A stretch of 64,000 bases of DNA. Source: Boswellia sacra. Its lineage: Eukaryota > Streptophyta > Magnoliopsida > Sapindales > Burseraceae. Below, in pieces: positions 17,954-30,000 of the stretch (positions are counted from its first letter, which is position 1; every line of letters starts with the position of its first letter). The notes beneath the pieces were generated by a model. The model was not told the origin of the DNA and did no database searches. It saw nothing but the letters and a program-made list of their open reading frames with translations. Made by a program: the position numbers and the translations under genes. Location: positions 124,001 through 188,000 of the forward strand of contig SNVD02005099.1 of the NCBI GenBank assembly GCA_013180625.2. Direction: 5' to 3'.

Positions 17954-18298
17954 TCATCCACACGGTCTCTCACTTACCGCATGAAGAAAAGCCATTGTAG
18001 AGAGTCGAATCCAAGACTTCATCGTAGCCTTACCAACTCCCTTCTGAGCCACCCTTACCACTTTGAACCAATCCATTGTGGGTAAAAAGAGTCTCACAAG
18101 CTCAAGTTGGTCCTCGGTTACACTAAAATTATCCATTATGATCCATTTCAAAGTTCTTGCAGTTGCAGGCGGACAAAGACAAGGGAACTCTTCTGGCTTC
18201 AGCTCACTCTCAAGATTTTCCACATCAAACTCTATGTGAAGTGATTCAAGGTTAGGAGAGCACCTGAGCAACTCCAAGTTGATCCACCAGTGTATCAC
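17954..18298 (-). pseudogene. F-box/FBD-LRR gene, C-terminal (FBD) fragment
   Basis: A 114-residue open frame begins inside an LRR-like segment (LRCSPNLESLHIEF) and continues into an FBD-like domain (CLCPPATARTLKWIIMDNFS ... EDQLELVRLFLPTMDWFKVV). F-box/FBD-LRR proteins are substrate receptors of SCF ubiquitin ligases and place the F-box at the N-terminus. No F-box or upstream LRR is found on minus beyond 18298, so this is the tail of a truncated gene. It could be a terminal exon if a distant 5' part exists, but I see none. Confidence 0.6.
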
Positions 18299-19288
18299 GC
18301 ATGTAAATTAATAGTAATAACATGCACGATATATGATTAAAGTTGGGAAGTTTTGTCACTTGTTTGGGCTTCATTGTTGGCTAAAACTTCAATTAAATTT
18401 GTCCTTACAGACATCTAAAAACATTATATGATGTTTCTAATAAAAGTAAATACTTCACAGTATTTAACTACATTTAGTTAGAGGGCAGTTCAGGATGAAA
18501 GTTTAGGTTAAATTAATTACAACGGTGATAGATTTTCTTAGTCAAGCAACTCATCAAATTGCCTATATATTGTCCTCACAATCGAAACAATCTATAGAAA
18601 ACTCATTTAAGGGTACTTGTGCTTCCCCTTCAAAAATGAAAATTTTTCATTTTGCTCTGTATCAAACTTTATATAACACCTGTCACCAAAAGTTTTGAGC
18701 AAGGAATAGTTTGTTCTGCATGCTAGCTATGGATATATATTTTTGTTGCTCGCTACTATGTACATAGCGATTATGCCAATCAACTTCACACGGGGTCACT
18801 CTTTCCTGGCTGGCATTTGTATGAGTGAAAAGATGTTGCTCTCAAAGAATGCAGAACATACCCTCTTTGGCGAAGCTTCTATAGCTAATTATATATAAAG
18901 CCAATGTGGATCCCATATTAAGGAATTAAAATTAAGTTTATAGGCAGTTCTGATAATCTTACCCTCCTTCTTGCTATATTGATTGTAATTTGCGTTACTG
19001 TTGATTTGATTCTTAGAAAGCATTAGGAAATTTTTTGTCCATTAAGGATTTGGAGAAAGAAAGTTTAACCGATTCATTTTATAACACAACGAGTTATAAT
19101 ACATCATTAACCACATGGCCTAACTCCAATGCAGTCAATGCACCTAATGTTCCCCAAAATTTTTGAGAATTTACCCAAAAAATTGGGGCAACTAGCCCAA
19201 AAAAGTGGGGATTTGAAGTTGGCGGCGTAGGTGTATCCCTGTTAAATCTACTTCTTAATATTGACAGGGTGCTTGATTAGCACGTCTG
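18299..19288. other. Intergenic space, no gene seen
   Basis: AT-rich sequence with no coding signal. The last 50 bases are the upstream region of the tRNA gene. Confidence 0.4.
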
Positions 19289-19372
19289 GTCAGGATGGCC
19301 GAGTGGTCTAAGGCGCCAGACTCAAGTTCTGGTCCTCGAAAGAGGGCGTGGGTTCAAATCCCACTTCTGACA
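19289..19372 (+). tRNA. tRNA-Leu (CAA)
   Basis: An 84-base class II tRNA. The acceptor stem GTCAGGA pairs with TTCTGAC. The A box is TGGCCGAGTGG; the anticodon CAA at 19323-19325 sits in the loop CTCAAGT; the variable arm is GGTCCTCGAAAGAGGGC-like; the B box is GGTTCAAATCC. No intron. A T-run directly after the gene (19377 onward) serves as the Pol III terminator. It looks functional. Confidence 0.96.
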
Positions 19373-19898
19373 ACAATTTTTATTTTTCAATTTTTCTTAT
19401 CAAATCTAATTCTGGTTTTTTTCCCCTATTTCTTCTATAATTTTAATTTCTTTGAAACGTCATTGGTTCAAAAATATTTACCGATTATTTAAAAGGCTTC
19501 TTCAAAATAAAATAAAATAGTTGCTCAGGGGATAAATGGAAGGGTCTGCCGTTGATTAATTTCTCCTTTTTAAAGTTAACTAGTCTAGCCTTTGAAAGTA
19601 ACAGTTTAATGAAATGGTAAAGTGCTTTACATCATTACTAAGGTGTGAATATTGGTGATTAATTTGATGATTAAAATAGATTCCACGCCATATGACCAGC
19701 GTAATAGATGTGGGCTCGTCCTAGTATGGACGTTTCTAACGACACATGGATGATCATTATTGATCAAGTCCATCCACTTCAATATAACTCCAGCCGCTAA
19801 TAAACGAGCGTTGCATAAAGCAATTGATGTTGCAATTTGCTTAAACCCTTCTATTCTCTCTTAGTCTTTGTTTCGTTCAGGCTCTCTCTTGAAACAAA
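19373..19898. other. Intergenic space
   Basis: Pol III terminator T-runs, then unremarkable sequence. The last 60 bases have a CT-rich, UTR-like composition before the short open frame at 19899. Confidence 0.35.
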
Positions 19899-20024
19899 AT
19901 GTTTGAAACAAGTGAATCAAATACAATAATGGAAGACGAAGAGCCCTCAACTCAGCAAGAACAGCCACCACCATGGCCTGTGGAGGCTGGTACTAGCACT
20001 CCTTTATCATGTAACCATTCTTGA
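19899..20024 (+). CDS. Short unrecognised acidic open frame
   Basis: A 41-codon frame (MFETSESNTIMEDEEPS...) preceded by a CT-rich, UTR-like stretch. It is rich in Glu, Gln and Pro, like the N-terminus of the GeBP-like protein at 21418-23001. It could be the first exon of a truncated gene of that family on plus, or nothing. I cannot assign a function. Confidence 0.22.
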   Translation: MFETSESNTIMEDEEPSTQQEQPPPWPVEAGTSTPLSCNHS

Positions 20025-20429
20025 GAAAGTCATTAAAGTACGGCGGTTGGCCCGGTTGGGCTTCAACTATGTAATTAAGACTGTTCATGAGGCTCTGGGA
20101 TAAACCAAATTTCTTATGCATGATAACATTTGTGATACATATAAATTAAATCTATAGTATGTCTTGAGAGAATAACTAATCTCAAAATTTCTTCCTTTCT
20201 TGGATACATATATAATATGTTTTCTTTTAAGAAATTAATATAATATGAGACATCATTATTTGTGATCTCTCATTATTGACCTAAAGAAAAGCCCACCTCT
20301 ATATTTAATAGTATTTAAGAACTGTGCAACAAATTTTGCTTCATAAAAACTACGAACTGAAAAGATGCTACATTTATAGTCCAATTGTGCGGCGTTGTTT
20401 ACTTGTGAACACATGATATCAATGGGCCT

Positions 20430-20870
20430 GTAGGATAAAAAAACAGTGTTAAGAAAATTTGTCACCATATGTACTCGATGTTGAATAGAAGGAGAATTTA
20501 CTTATAAGAGTCTGTAACTCTATCATACTAAAAAAGACAATAACCTAGAAAATATGAGAACAAGAAAGAACTATCGTTCCCAAATTTATACGGAAAAGAA
20601 AAAAGAACTCATAGTTGCATGTTCCTGGCCCAGGATTATTTTTCAACACTGAATGGAGGTTGTCATGGTGGTAATACTGCCAGAGGAATAGCATCTTCTA
20701 CCATCAAAGACTTTAAGACAGATACAGGAACAGGAACCTCCTTCACAGTATTGTTAAACGTATTATATAAATCATCTGAAGTTTCGGACCTTCAATAACC
20801 AAACTGTTTGATCCAATACAGGAGGAGGATTATCATATACCATCATAATCTGTGTCAGCAGCATCACTTA
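20430..20870 (-). pseudogene. GeBP-like 3' end fragment (copy of the 50021-50698 gene)
   Basis: The sequence matches 49760-50260 along most of its length: the last codons (VEDAIPLAV-type), the C-terminal coding region (...KEVPVPVS.. region) and the 3' flank. Small deletions and stops break the frame, and the GeBP-like domain is missing. It is a truncated duplicate sitting just downstream of the two-domain gene. Confidence 0.65.
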
Positions 20871-21417
20871 ATGGCTTTAGATGTTTAAAGGACATATAAT
20901 TAATTGAAGTCTTAGCCTTTAGTGAAGCCAAGTAAGTGACAAATTTCCCCAACTGTGATCACACAATTAAGCTGTCTTCAGACTGAAAATGCACAATGCA
21001 CACACCAAAACAGAACCTAATCTGCGACACTGTATGACGGCGAGGAAGAATCAATCACAATTAATATACGAAATCTATCAAAACGAAAGAAATCACAACA
21101 AATCTCCGAAAAATATGATTTCATTCTTATGACTGAACCAAATCTCTTACAATATAACAGTGTTTGAATTAAAAGTTGCTTTTACAGAACTGCAAAATGA
21201 GATTGTCCCCTATAAGATTGTGTAGCTTAACAACACTAAAAGCAAAATTGGCCCATGATTTCACACTAGTCTACAGCAAAGAACAGGAAGAACTATTTGA
21301 ACATTAAGAACCCTGATGTTCATACCAGCATCAAATATTTCAAGCTGTTAGACTCAAAGTAATATTGCTAGCTATCCTTCTTTTCTTCCTAAAACTAAAA
21401 GTGTATTTGTCAGTTGA
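20871..21417. other. 3' flank of the two-domain GeBP-like gene
   Basis: No gene seen. The part near 21180-21417 is probably 3' UTR. Confidence 0.35.
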
Positions 21418-23001
21418 CTAATTTCTAGCGTCATCACCTTGATCATGAGGTTCTTCTGGATCATCTTTCTCCCCCGAAGCTGCAGGTAATGGATCATCTT
21501 TACCCATTGTACTTTGTTGTTTAGCATCATCACCATGAAAACTCTCCTTCTCTTTCTCCTCTGGTTTAGAATCATGCAGAGAAGCAGGACTATATGGAGC
21601 CATTATAGACCTGAGCCACGAATCAGTATCATCCATTATAGTGCTCTTAACCATAACTGGCATTAAACCCTTTAATTCTCCACGACCAAACCCATACATT
21701 TCAAGCTCGTGATCAAGATCCTTACTACCAAAAGTAGGAGCAAGGTTTGGGACTTCCTTCGCTGCTTCTTCTTCATTGTCGTCACTCTGTTCTCCCTCTG
21801 ATGAGTCATAACTAGGATCCTCATTACCCCATATAACTTCTGACATGTTAAACATTTGCTCGGCATGGGTATCCCGATGTTCCAAAGACACGTCCATATT
21901 TCTTGCCTGCTGCTTATATTTCCTCTTTAACTTCTTGATTGTTCGCATACATTCGCCCACAGAAATATCCATTTTAAGCCAATTCTTAACAAAATCTTCC
22001 ATGGCAATGTGATCGTCAAAAGGATACCTATAAACACTGAAGAAGTAATCAAGAAGCCCATTCAAGATTCTAGTATCAGTATCTAAATCGTTCAAGGGCT
22101 GCTTTAAGACTTGACTTTCTTTCTCCTCCAATTCTTTGCCTTTCGGCTTCTCCTCTTTTCCCTTAACAAGAAGAACATACTTGTTCTTTTTCTCCTTTCG
22201 CTTAAAAACAAGAACCATCTTCTCCTTTCCCTTGTTATCCTTCCTCTCAGTCTGATCATCGGCACCATTCTTCACCCCTTTCCCTTTATCGGTCACGATC
22301 ACAGATTCAACATTCTTCATGCCTTTCCCTTTATCGGTCTCAGTCACAGATTCACCAATCTTTACGGCTTTCCCTTTATTATCTTCCACAGAGGGGACAT
22401 TTCCCACTGAATCGGCATCGTCTTCTGGTTGAAGAGCCCATATCCTATTAGACAACAGAAATATCTCTCTATCCAACATTGTCAAAGACTGGATATTTGG
22501 ACCAATAGCAACTGCTGTCATCTCGTATCTCATCCACAACGTCTTCACTGCTTCCATGAATTCGCTCAGTTGAACATGGGTTACTTGCAACCAATTTGTT
22601 AGAAAATCTTGCAGGGAATTCTGATTTGAAAACGGGAATATCCGACGTTCATCAAAGTAATCAAGAAACCCTTGTAAGAGCCGCATCTGAAGACTCCTGT
22701 CATTCAGCAACCTCATAACATAAGGCTCTGGCGGTAACACCAATCCCATCTCCCTGTTTCTATCTCTAGCCCTTCCAGGGCTGTCCGTTTCCTCTATCTT
22801 TCTCTCTTTTGAAGAATGGACATCTTCTTCTTTACTAGAGGACTCCAGGGTTCGTTTCTCCTCCACCTCAGGACTCTTCTCTGGTGGCTCTTGTTCTTGA
22901 GAGGATGGTGGCGGTGGTGGAAAGGGTGGAAGGGGTGGCGCTTGTGGTTGTTGTTCTTGTTTTTCTTCTTTGATTGGAGAGGTTTTGCTTTGTTCAGCCA
23001 T
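21418..23001 (-). CDS. GeBP/DUF573-like protein with two domains
   Basis: A 527-residue protein in one exon. Residues 1-85 are Pro/Glu-rich and disordered (SPPPPP runs, ERKIEETDSPGRARD). The first GeBP-like domain, about 98-190, is divergent (LLQGFLDYFDERRIFPF ... LSNRIW). A lysine-rich linker (about 200-300) has repeated DKGKG-x-KN units. The second domain, about 304-392, is closer to the family (ILNGLLDYF ... FVKNWLKMD ... TIKKLKRKYKQQ ... MSEVIWGNED). The tail is acidic. GeBP-like proteins are nuclear DNA-binding regulators, normally with a single such domain, so the tandem arrangement is unusual. The Met at 23001 is the first in frame, and the 5' flank beyond it is UTR-like. Family assignment rests on the pattern of hydrophobic and basic residues, not on a search. 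Confidence 0.7.
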   Translation of the reverse strand: MAEQSKTSPIKEEKQEQQPQAPPLPPFPPPPPSSQEQEPPEKSPEVEEKRTLESSSKEEDVHSSKERKIEETDSPGRARDRNREMGLVLPPEPYVMRLLNDRSLQMRLLQGFLDYFDERRIFPFSNQNSLQDFLTNWLQVTHVQLSEFMEAVKTLWMRYEMTAVAIGPNIQSLTMLDREIFLLSNRIWALQPEDDADSVGNVPSVEDNKGKAVKIGESVTETDKGKGMKNVESVIVTDKGKGVKNGADDQTERKDNKGKEKMVLVFKRKEKKNKYVLLVKGKEEKPKGKELEEKESQVLKQPLNDLDTDTRILNGLLDYFFSVYRYPFDDHIAMEDFVKNWLKMDISVGECMRTIKKLKRKYKQQARNMDVSLEHRDTHAEQMFNMSEVIWGNEDPSYDSSEGEQSDDNEEEAAKEVPNLAPTFGSKDLDHELEMYGFGRGELKGLMPVMVKSTIMDDTDSWLRSIMAPYSPASLHDSKPEEKEKESFHGDDAKQQSTMGKDDPLPAASGEKDDPEEPHDQGDDARN

Positions 23002-24814
23002 TTTTTCTCAGAGAATGAAAGCAAGGTTTCTTTAAGTCGTGTGATTTTCAAGAATGGGATTTCAAAGAAATGTTATTAGAGAGTGTGCGAGTGGAGGAAA
23101 TCTATCTTAAATTCCAATCTTTCAAATTCAGTTACTAGGAATCTTGCTGAGGTTTGGTTAGTTAGTTGCAGTTGGCGCTATTGAAAACATTTCTTCGCCG
23201 TCAACTACACGTGGGATTTCATCTGATTATGACCTTTACCTGGACTCTAGACCGGGCCGGCTGGGCCGCAAGCTTGAAGCCTTTAGAATATAGGTATCTG
23301 TGTATTGTTCTACTTTTATCTATGGATTATATTACTTTTTAACAAATTGTAAAATTACGCAAAAATGTATTTTATAAAAAAAATACAAAGTTATTTTTAT
23401 TTTAATTTATTTTATTTCATAAAAATTAATTAATTTTAAAATTTTGAAATCTATCACCAGAGTCTCAGAACGATCGATGTGAGTGGATCTACACAATGGC
23501 ATGACTTTCACTATCTTAGAATGTGGTTTTCAACCCTAAAATGCAGTGAAAAATATGTCCTGTACATCTTTTTGCCACTCCTATTGGTAAATGATGGATC
23601 AAATGATCAGAATATTTAAACTATGGTTTGGTTGATTATGATAATTTTGATACCTAAATCATCATCAGAATTTCTCTCTTGGCTATTACCAGCAACGGCT
23701 CTGGTCATCATCTGGCAACTCCTCGAACACAAATTTTGTATTTTCAAAAAATTATTAAATTATAAATAATCTCCATAAAGTTTTAATAAAACTAATTTTA
23801 GTAAAATAATAATATATTACTAAATAATTAAAGTAAATTATAAACATTTTGAATTAGTGCTATACAATGTAATACTAATAACATGTATTAACTCTATATA
23901 ATTTAACACCATAAGTACGCATCTAAGAGTTGTAATTTGTATAAATTAATACTATGTCAAATTGCAACCAAACACATGTATTGTCCTACTTAATATAATG
24001 TAGTAAAATAATGCTATATAACATCACCAAACATGACTTTAAGGTATTCTGCAAGCAAAAATAATTCACAAAAATCAGAAGCACAGTGTTCAGAAGCGAG
24101 AAAAATCTGTAAAGATTTCCGTAAACAAGTTGTTAAACAAATTCTAAGCTACATAAATACCATTTAAAACACAGCGCATTTTGTATAGAGTTTTAGAGCA
24201 CCGAAAACATGCCTCCACATAGCCAGAGGTAGGATAATGTGGGCTAGGCGGGGTTTTTTTGAAAAAAAAAATGATAAAGTTCTATAAGAAACCATAATTA
24301 ATATATTATTTACAAAACATACACCATAACATTCTATTATGATTTTTTTCTAATTCATAAACTGCCATTTTTACCACACTACCACGAGCTTTAATTCACT
24401 TTACTTTTAATTTCTTATTACCTTGGGATTATATAACGCATGATACTCTTTTTATCCGTACTTCAATAGTGTACACTTCTTTATTAATGCATTTACATCC
24501 ACTTATTTTTTACATTTTGACTCCGTCCATTTAATCTCTGCTTTAAAATTGATTCCTAAATGTCTGCTCTATGAATTTTTCTTTTTTCTATGTTCCAAAA
24601 TAGTAAAAAGAAAAAAGGATTATAATGGTATTGTTCTAATTTTAAAATAATTGTAAACAATGTAATACTAATAAAAATCTGAAACACCCCTTGGATTTGA
24701 GCTTTCCAGGAATTTCGTCCTTCCACGGACGTCTAACAAATCTGTAGTATAGAACCTTTGCTTGAAGACCAAAATAACCTCAAACACTGGTTTTATTTTA
24801 TGGGTATAAAATAA
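23002..24814. other. Intergenic space, no gene seen
   Basis: The first 150 bases are the 5' region of the GeBP-like gene. The rest is AT-rich with no coding signal. Confidence 0.4.
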
Positions 24815-25012
24815 GGATAATATTAGGTATACAACTAAATTGTATAACCTAATTTATATAATCTGACATGACACAAATTTATTGAATAAATAAAAATAAA
24901 AAATAAATTAAATAAATTTTAATAAATAAAGTGAAATCCACCCATCCAATAACTGTATACTAAATCAGGTTATATAGGTTAAAGTTATACAATTTAGTTG
25001 TAAATTTATCAT
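24815..25012. mobile_element. Short MITE with long inverted arms
   Basis: About 45 bases at the left (around CAACTAAATTGTATAAC) are repeated in inverted form at the right end, so that almost the whole 198-base element can fold back. No coding capacity. Superfamily not settled. Confidence 0.6.
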
Positions 25013-25940
25013 TGCTTATGAAATAAACTGTCTATATGCAGTTCATCCTCCATATGCCGGATCCAATGAAATAGCATCAATCGAGACGGTATTTGTAAAT
25101 ACGTAATTAACTTTTTTATAGTTAAAAAATTTTGAGCAATAAACATTTACGGAGTATCATCAGCTTCAATATTTAATATCAATTCCAACTACACCATCTG
25201 CAGAACCCGCAACAACCACCCCCTCACCTGAGCGATGGAAACCTCAACACAAAATGCAATTGAAAAGACTAAATATTGACAAAGAATCCTTCATGAATGC
25301 ATTTCCTATCTTCCTGGAAAGGTCACGCTCATAATGCAAAATCCTTCGTGTCTCTTTAACAAGTGAGGAGCAAGTACCACCTTCAAATCTTTATACCCAC
25401 AACCATCCATGCATAACATGCAACACTACACAGCTGCTCATAGAGAGAGAGAAGCGTGCGGGCTGCTGCTTCGGCGAAGCTAGGTGGCCAAAAACGTCGT
25501 TGATTGGCCGGATTCTAGTGGATAAAAGGCGCAGTGAGAGTTGAAGCTCCCGGGAGTGCAGTACCGCCTTTTGTTCTCTTGTGCAGCTGTTTTAGTTTTA
25601 GGTTTTCCATTTTGATTTTATGTTTAACTTCTTTTTACATTTAGTTTGTTTTATTTTCATAAACTTCTCAATTATGAAAATTTTATTTTAATTTGTTTGA
25701 TTAATTTTCAGCCTTATCCTGTTCAGTTATTTTGATTTTCATAGGAACAAAGGATTTTTAATAGTTTTTTTATTTTTGATATTTATTTTCTAGTTTCTAT
25801 TTTGATTTTTGTTGTTTTAAATTATATAATTTATCTATTAGTTTCTATTAATAACTTTAAATTAATTTTTTTTCTGGCCCAATCTATGGATAATGCTCAG
25901 CATTATTCAGTATATCCTGCAAAACAGTGTTGCTATATGT
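25013..25940. other. Intergenic space, no gene seen
   Basis: A GC-richer patch at 25430-25590, with GA repeats and GGATAAAAGGC, looks like a promoter or transcript start, but no open frame follows. Confidence 0.3.
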
Positions 25941-25949
25941 ACAAAGTTG

Positions 25950-26105
25950 GGATCCCAACTTTGTGTCCAAGTAAGATGACTGCTAAAATATCAGTATGCA
26001 CTTAATTAATTTAATCAAGAGGTGTAATGTGTAATATATAATGTGTCAAGTTATTTGTATTGATATGTCAGCAGTCACCTCACTCGTGACACAAAGTTGG
26101 AATTC
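25950..26105. mobile_element. MITE with ATCCCAACTTTGTGTC inverted ends
   Basis: The left end (CCCAACTTTGTGTCCAAG ... GATGACTGCT) and the inverted right end (TCCAACTTTGTGTCACGAG ... GGTGACTGCT) form imperfect terminal inverted repeats about 34 bases long around an AT-rich core. A perfect 24-base palindrome (12-base arm ACAAAGTTGGGA) spans its left edge at 25941-25964. Confidence 0.6.
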
Positions 26106-26459
26106 TAATAAATGGTATTACCATTTGCATACATAATTTTAGATACATCTCTTTGTTTCCAATCCCATAGGAGAAGAATCCGTGTCAATACACTCATTAG
26201 TTGATGCAGCTACGACCCTTTAGTGACTTATTCTTGGAAGTAACTTTGCCTGAAGTTTATTTTGACTGTAAGTACAATATAGGTAATTTGATAAGTTGAA
26301 TCAATAAAAGATAATACTAAATGCATAATATGACCCAGAAAAGAATCAAAGAAAAGTCCATGCATAGTAGAATAGTTCCAACATAAGAACGAAAAAAATA
26401 AAATTTTGGTTAAATGATTAGTGGTAATTTATTAATTATTTTACTTTTAACATATATAA

Positions 26460-26556
26460 TATTTATATTTGGGGCGGGATGGGGCAAAAGCTAGGATTCA
26501 CATCTCCACCCCATTTTTTTTAACAACCAAATCTATCCTATTGGGGTGGATCTCTG
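26460..26556 (+). repeat. Left part of duplicated F-box locus promoter region
   Basis: Matches about 51455-51545 (GGGCAAAAGCTAGGATTC, then AACAACCAAATC). The match resumes after the Copia element at about 32320. It marks the original unbroken locus. Confidence 0.6.
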
Positions 26557-26561
26557 ACAAC
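26557..26561. repeat. Target-site duplication ACAAC (left)
   Basis: ACAAC directly before the terminal repeat; the same five bases follow the right terminal repeat at 32302-32306. Confidence 0.85.
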
Positions 26562-27096
26562 TGTTGGGGATGCAATGCACACTCAGAACAGAATTTGGGA
26601 GAAAATTAACTTGTATTAACAGAGAAAATGCATATATAAGATTTACACAAAAACTCCCCTAAATTTCCTGGAGCTCAACCTGGCTCTCTAACACTCAGAA
26701 CTCTCTGGTTCTAATTCCTGAACTCTCTCTGGAGTTTTTCTGACGCATTATCAAGGCAGAATTCGTCCCATATTTATAGGAAAATTCTGCATACAATTTC
26801 AAATCAATTTGGCCACTACCTTTGACTTTCAAAATGGGAGGTGCCTAACTAATTTGACTATTAATTTAATCACATGGGAGGGATTCTGGAAGCCTCATGC
26901 TGTCATGCATTAGCTCATCAATTCTCCCCCTCCATCCCATGTGAAAAGGGATAACTACAAAAGTAATCAGACAGCTTCTAGTCCAACTATGTCTCTGCAT
27001 AGTTCTAGCTTGTCTCTGGTGACCACTTTTGTTAACATGTCGGCTGGATTCTCTTTGTATGGATCTTCACTAGTTTCAACAGTTGCTTGTCCATCA
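26562..27096 (-). repeat. Downstream terminal repeat (3' in element sense)
   Basis: 535 bases, TG...CA, nearly the same as 31766-32301. Only 26562-26920 looks like a true LTR. Positions 26921-27096 hold the polypurine tract and the last 40-odd codons of pol. Confidence 0.85.
26921..26938 (-). other. Polypurine tract inside the terminal repeat
   Basis: On minus it reads GGGATGGAGGGGGAGAAT, directly before the TGATGAGC start of the core LTR. It is repeated at 32125-32142 in the other terminal repeat, where a polypurine tract should not occur. Confidence 0.75.
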
Positions 27097-30000
27097 CCTC
27101 GCGTATCCAATGATAGCGAATGTCGATATGCTTCGTTCGAGAATGGTACACTGAATTCTTGCTCAAATTCAGAGCACTTTGACTATCACAGTGTACTTTG
27201 TACTCCTTTTGCTCGATCCCAAGTTCTTGGAGAAACCGCTTTAACCACAACATTTATTTTCCAGCTTCCACTGCGGCAATGTATTCTGCCTCTGTCGTGG
27301 ATAGCGCAACACACTTATGTAGTCTTGACTTCCATGATACAGCTCCCCCTGCAAAAGTGTAAACAAAACCTGATGTAGATTTCCTACTATCAGGATCTCC
27401 GGCCATATCTGAATCTGAATAGCCTTCCAAGATTGGATCAGCTCCCCCGTAACACAAGCATATCTTCGAAGTACCTTTAAGGTATCTGAGAATCCACTTG
27501 ACTGCCTCCCAATGTTCTTTCCCTGGGTTGGAAAAAAAATCTGCTCACAACTCCTACAGCATGAGCAATATCTGGCCTTGTACACACCATGGCATACATC
27601 AAACTTCCTATAGCAGAAGAATAGGGTACCGACGCCATGTCCTCTATCTCTTTCTTGGATGAGGGACATGATCTCTTGCTCAGCTTAAAGTGGTTAGCCA
27701 GTGGTACACTAACTGGCTTAGCACTATCCATGTTGAACCTTTGAATCACCCGTTCAACATATTTCTCCTGAGACAGTCATAATTTCTTCTGTTTTCTGTC
27801 TCGACGAATGTGCATCCCCAAGATTTGCTGAGCTGGTCCCAAGTCCTTCATATCGAAGGTTTTTGAAAGTTTCTTCTTCAGCTACTTTATTTTTATTGCA
27901 TCTTTCCCGACGATCAACATGTCGTCCACATATAACATGAGTGCAACAAAGTCTCCACCTGGAAGTTTCTGAAAGTAGACGCATTGGTCTGCAGCAGTTC
28001 TTTTGTACCCATGACTCACCATGAAGGAGTCAAACTTCTTGTACCATTGCCTTGGTGCTTGTTTGAGGCCATACAAGCTCTTTTTGAGCTTGCACACGAG
28101 GTATTCTTTTTCTTGAACCTCGAATCCTTCTGGCTGCTCCATATAGATTTCTTCATGCAAGTCTCCATGAAGAAATGTTGTCTTCACATCTATCTGTTCA
28201 AGCTCCAAATCAAGACTTGCGGTCAATCCGAGGATGACGCGGATTGAGGACATTTTTACTACCGGTGAAAAAATCTCGTCAAAGTCAATTCCTTTCTTCT
28301 GAAGGAATCCTTTTACCACCAATCGGGCTTTGTGCTTCATCACCTTCCCTGTTCCATCTTTCTTGAGCTTGAATACCCACTTGTTCTTCAGTGCCTTCTT
28401 TCCATCTGGGAGCTCGACCAGTTCATAAGTTTTGTTCTTCTCTAGAGAATTCATCTCATCTCGCATTGCATGCAGCCATCGTTCTTTGTCTGGATGAGAT
28501 AAAGCTTCATGAAAGCTTTCTGGCTCCCCCTCATCAGTAAGCAGTGTGTACTCTGATTTCGGATATCTCCTCGACGGAATCCGACCTCGCTCAGATCATC
28601 GTAGCTGAGGTTCTTCATTTCCAGGAGGTGCAGCAGCTTCTATAGATGATTGTGGCTCTCCTGGTTCAGCAATCTCTTTATTTTCCTCCTCCTGATTTGC
28701 TTCTGGAATTTCTTCTGGTATCTCGTCATTTCCTGTAGCATTTGGTGTTGGGGTAGAATCTGCAACAATATCTGGGGCACTGCTAGTGGGATTTTTAGAT
28801 ATTATTGTCTTTTCAGCGTCTTCATATGTTTGGTCTTCATGAAATACGACATCTCTACTCCGAATGACTTTCTTTTCTTTGGGATCCCATAATCTGTATC
28901 CGAATTCTTCATCTCCATAACCGATGAAGATACATGGAACAGTTCTTGCATCGAGCTTCTGTCTGAGCTCCTTGGATACATGTACGAAGGCTAAACAACC
29001 AAGCACTTTCAAATGATTATAGGAGGGCTTTTTATTTGACCATACCTTTTCTGGAATCTCGAAGTTCAGTGGTGCCGATGGTGCTCTGTTGATTAAGTAA
29101 CAGGCGGTGCGAACTGCCTCCCCCCAGAATGGCTTGGGTAACTTAGCCAATCTAAGCATGCTTCTGACTCGTTCCATGATGGTTCGATTCATCCTCTCGG
29201 CCACTCCATTGTGCTGTGGTGTTCATGGGACAGTTCTTTCATGTCAAATGTCGTATCTTTGACAGTAGGCATTGAACTCTCTGGAGGTATACTCGCCTCC
29301 GTTATCTGATCAAAGGCATTTTAATTTCTTACCCGTTTCATGTTCTACCATGGCGTGAAACTCCTTGAACTTCTCTAAAACTTCATCCTTCGTCCTGAGG
29401 AAATACACCCACACTTTCCGAGATGCATCATCAATAAAGGTTAAGAAATACCTTTTACCGCCTAGACTTTCCACTTCGAGAGGTCCGCATACATCACTGT
29501 GTACTAGCTCCAATAACTTTGATTTCTTCACTGATGAGGAGCTGAATGACACCCTCCGTTATTTCCTGTACAAACAATAGTCGCAAGGATGAGACGTTGC
29601 ATCCTTGAAAACAGTGATCAGCTTCTTTTTCTAAAGGGTTGATAAACCCTTTTCACCCATGTGACCGAGCCTTTTATGCAACAAATCTAGAGGTACCATA
29701 TGCTCTGCTACATGAAGGCTCTCTCCGTTTATCTTTACATGGGTCCTGTAAAGATTGTCACATAATTTACCTCGAGCAACCACCATGACCCCTTTCAACA
29801 TCTTCCATGTACCATTAGTGAAGCAGCTCTCATAACCTTGCTGATCAAAGGCTTTTACCGAGAGCAAGTTGAGTCGAAGATCTGGCACATGACGAACGTC
29901 CTTCAAAGTTATTTTGCATCCGACGTTCGTTTGGAATTGAATATCACCAATTCCCATGATTTTGGCGGTGCTGTTGTTTCTCATCTTCACTATCCCAAAG

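Noticed and set aside
17954..18298. Stand-alone 114-residue FBD protein gene
   Set aside because: It begins in the middle of an LRR-type segment and has no F-box or own promoter; a truncated relic is more likely.
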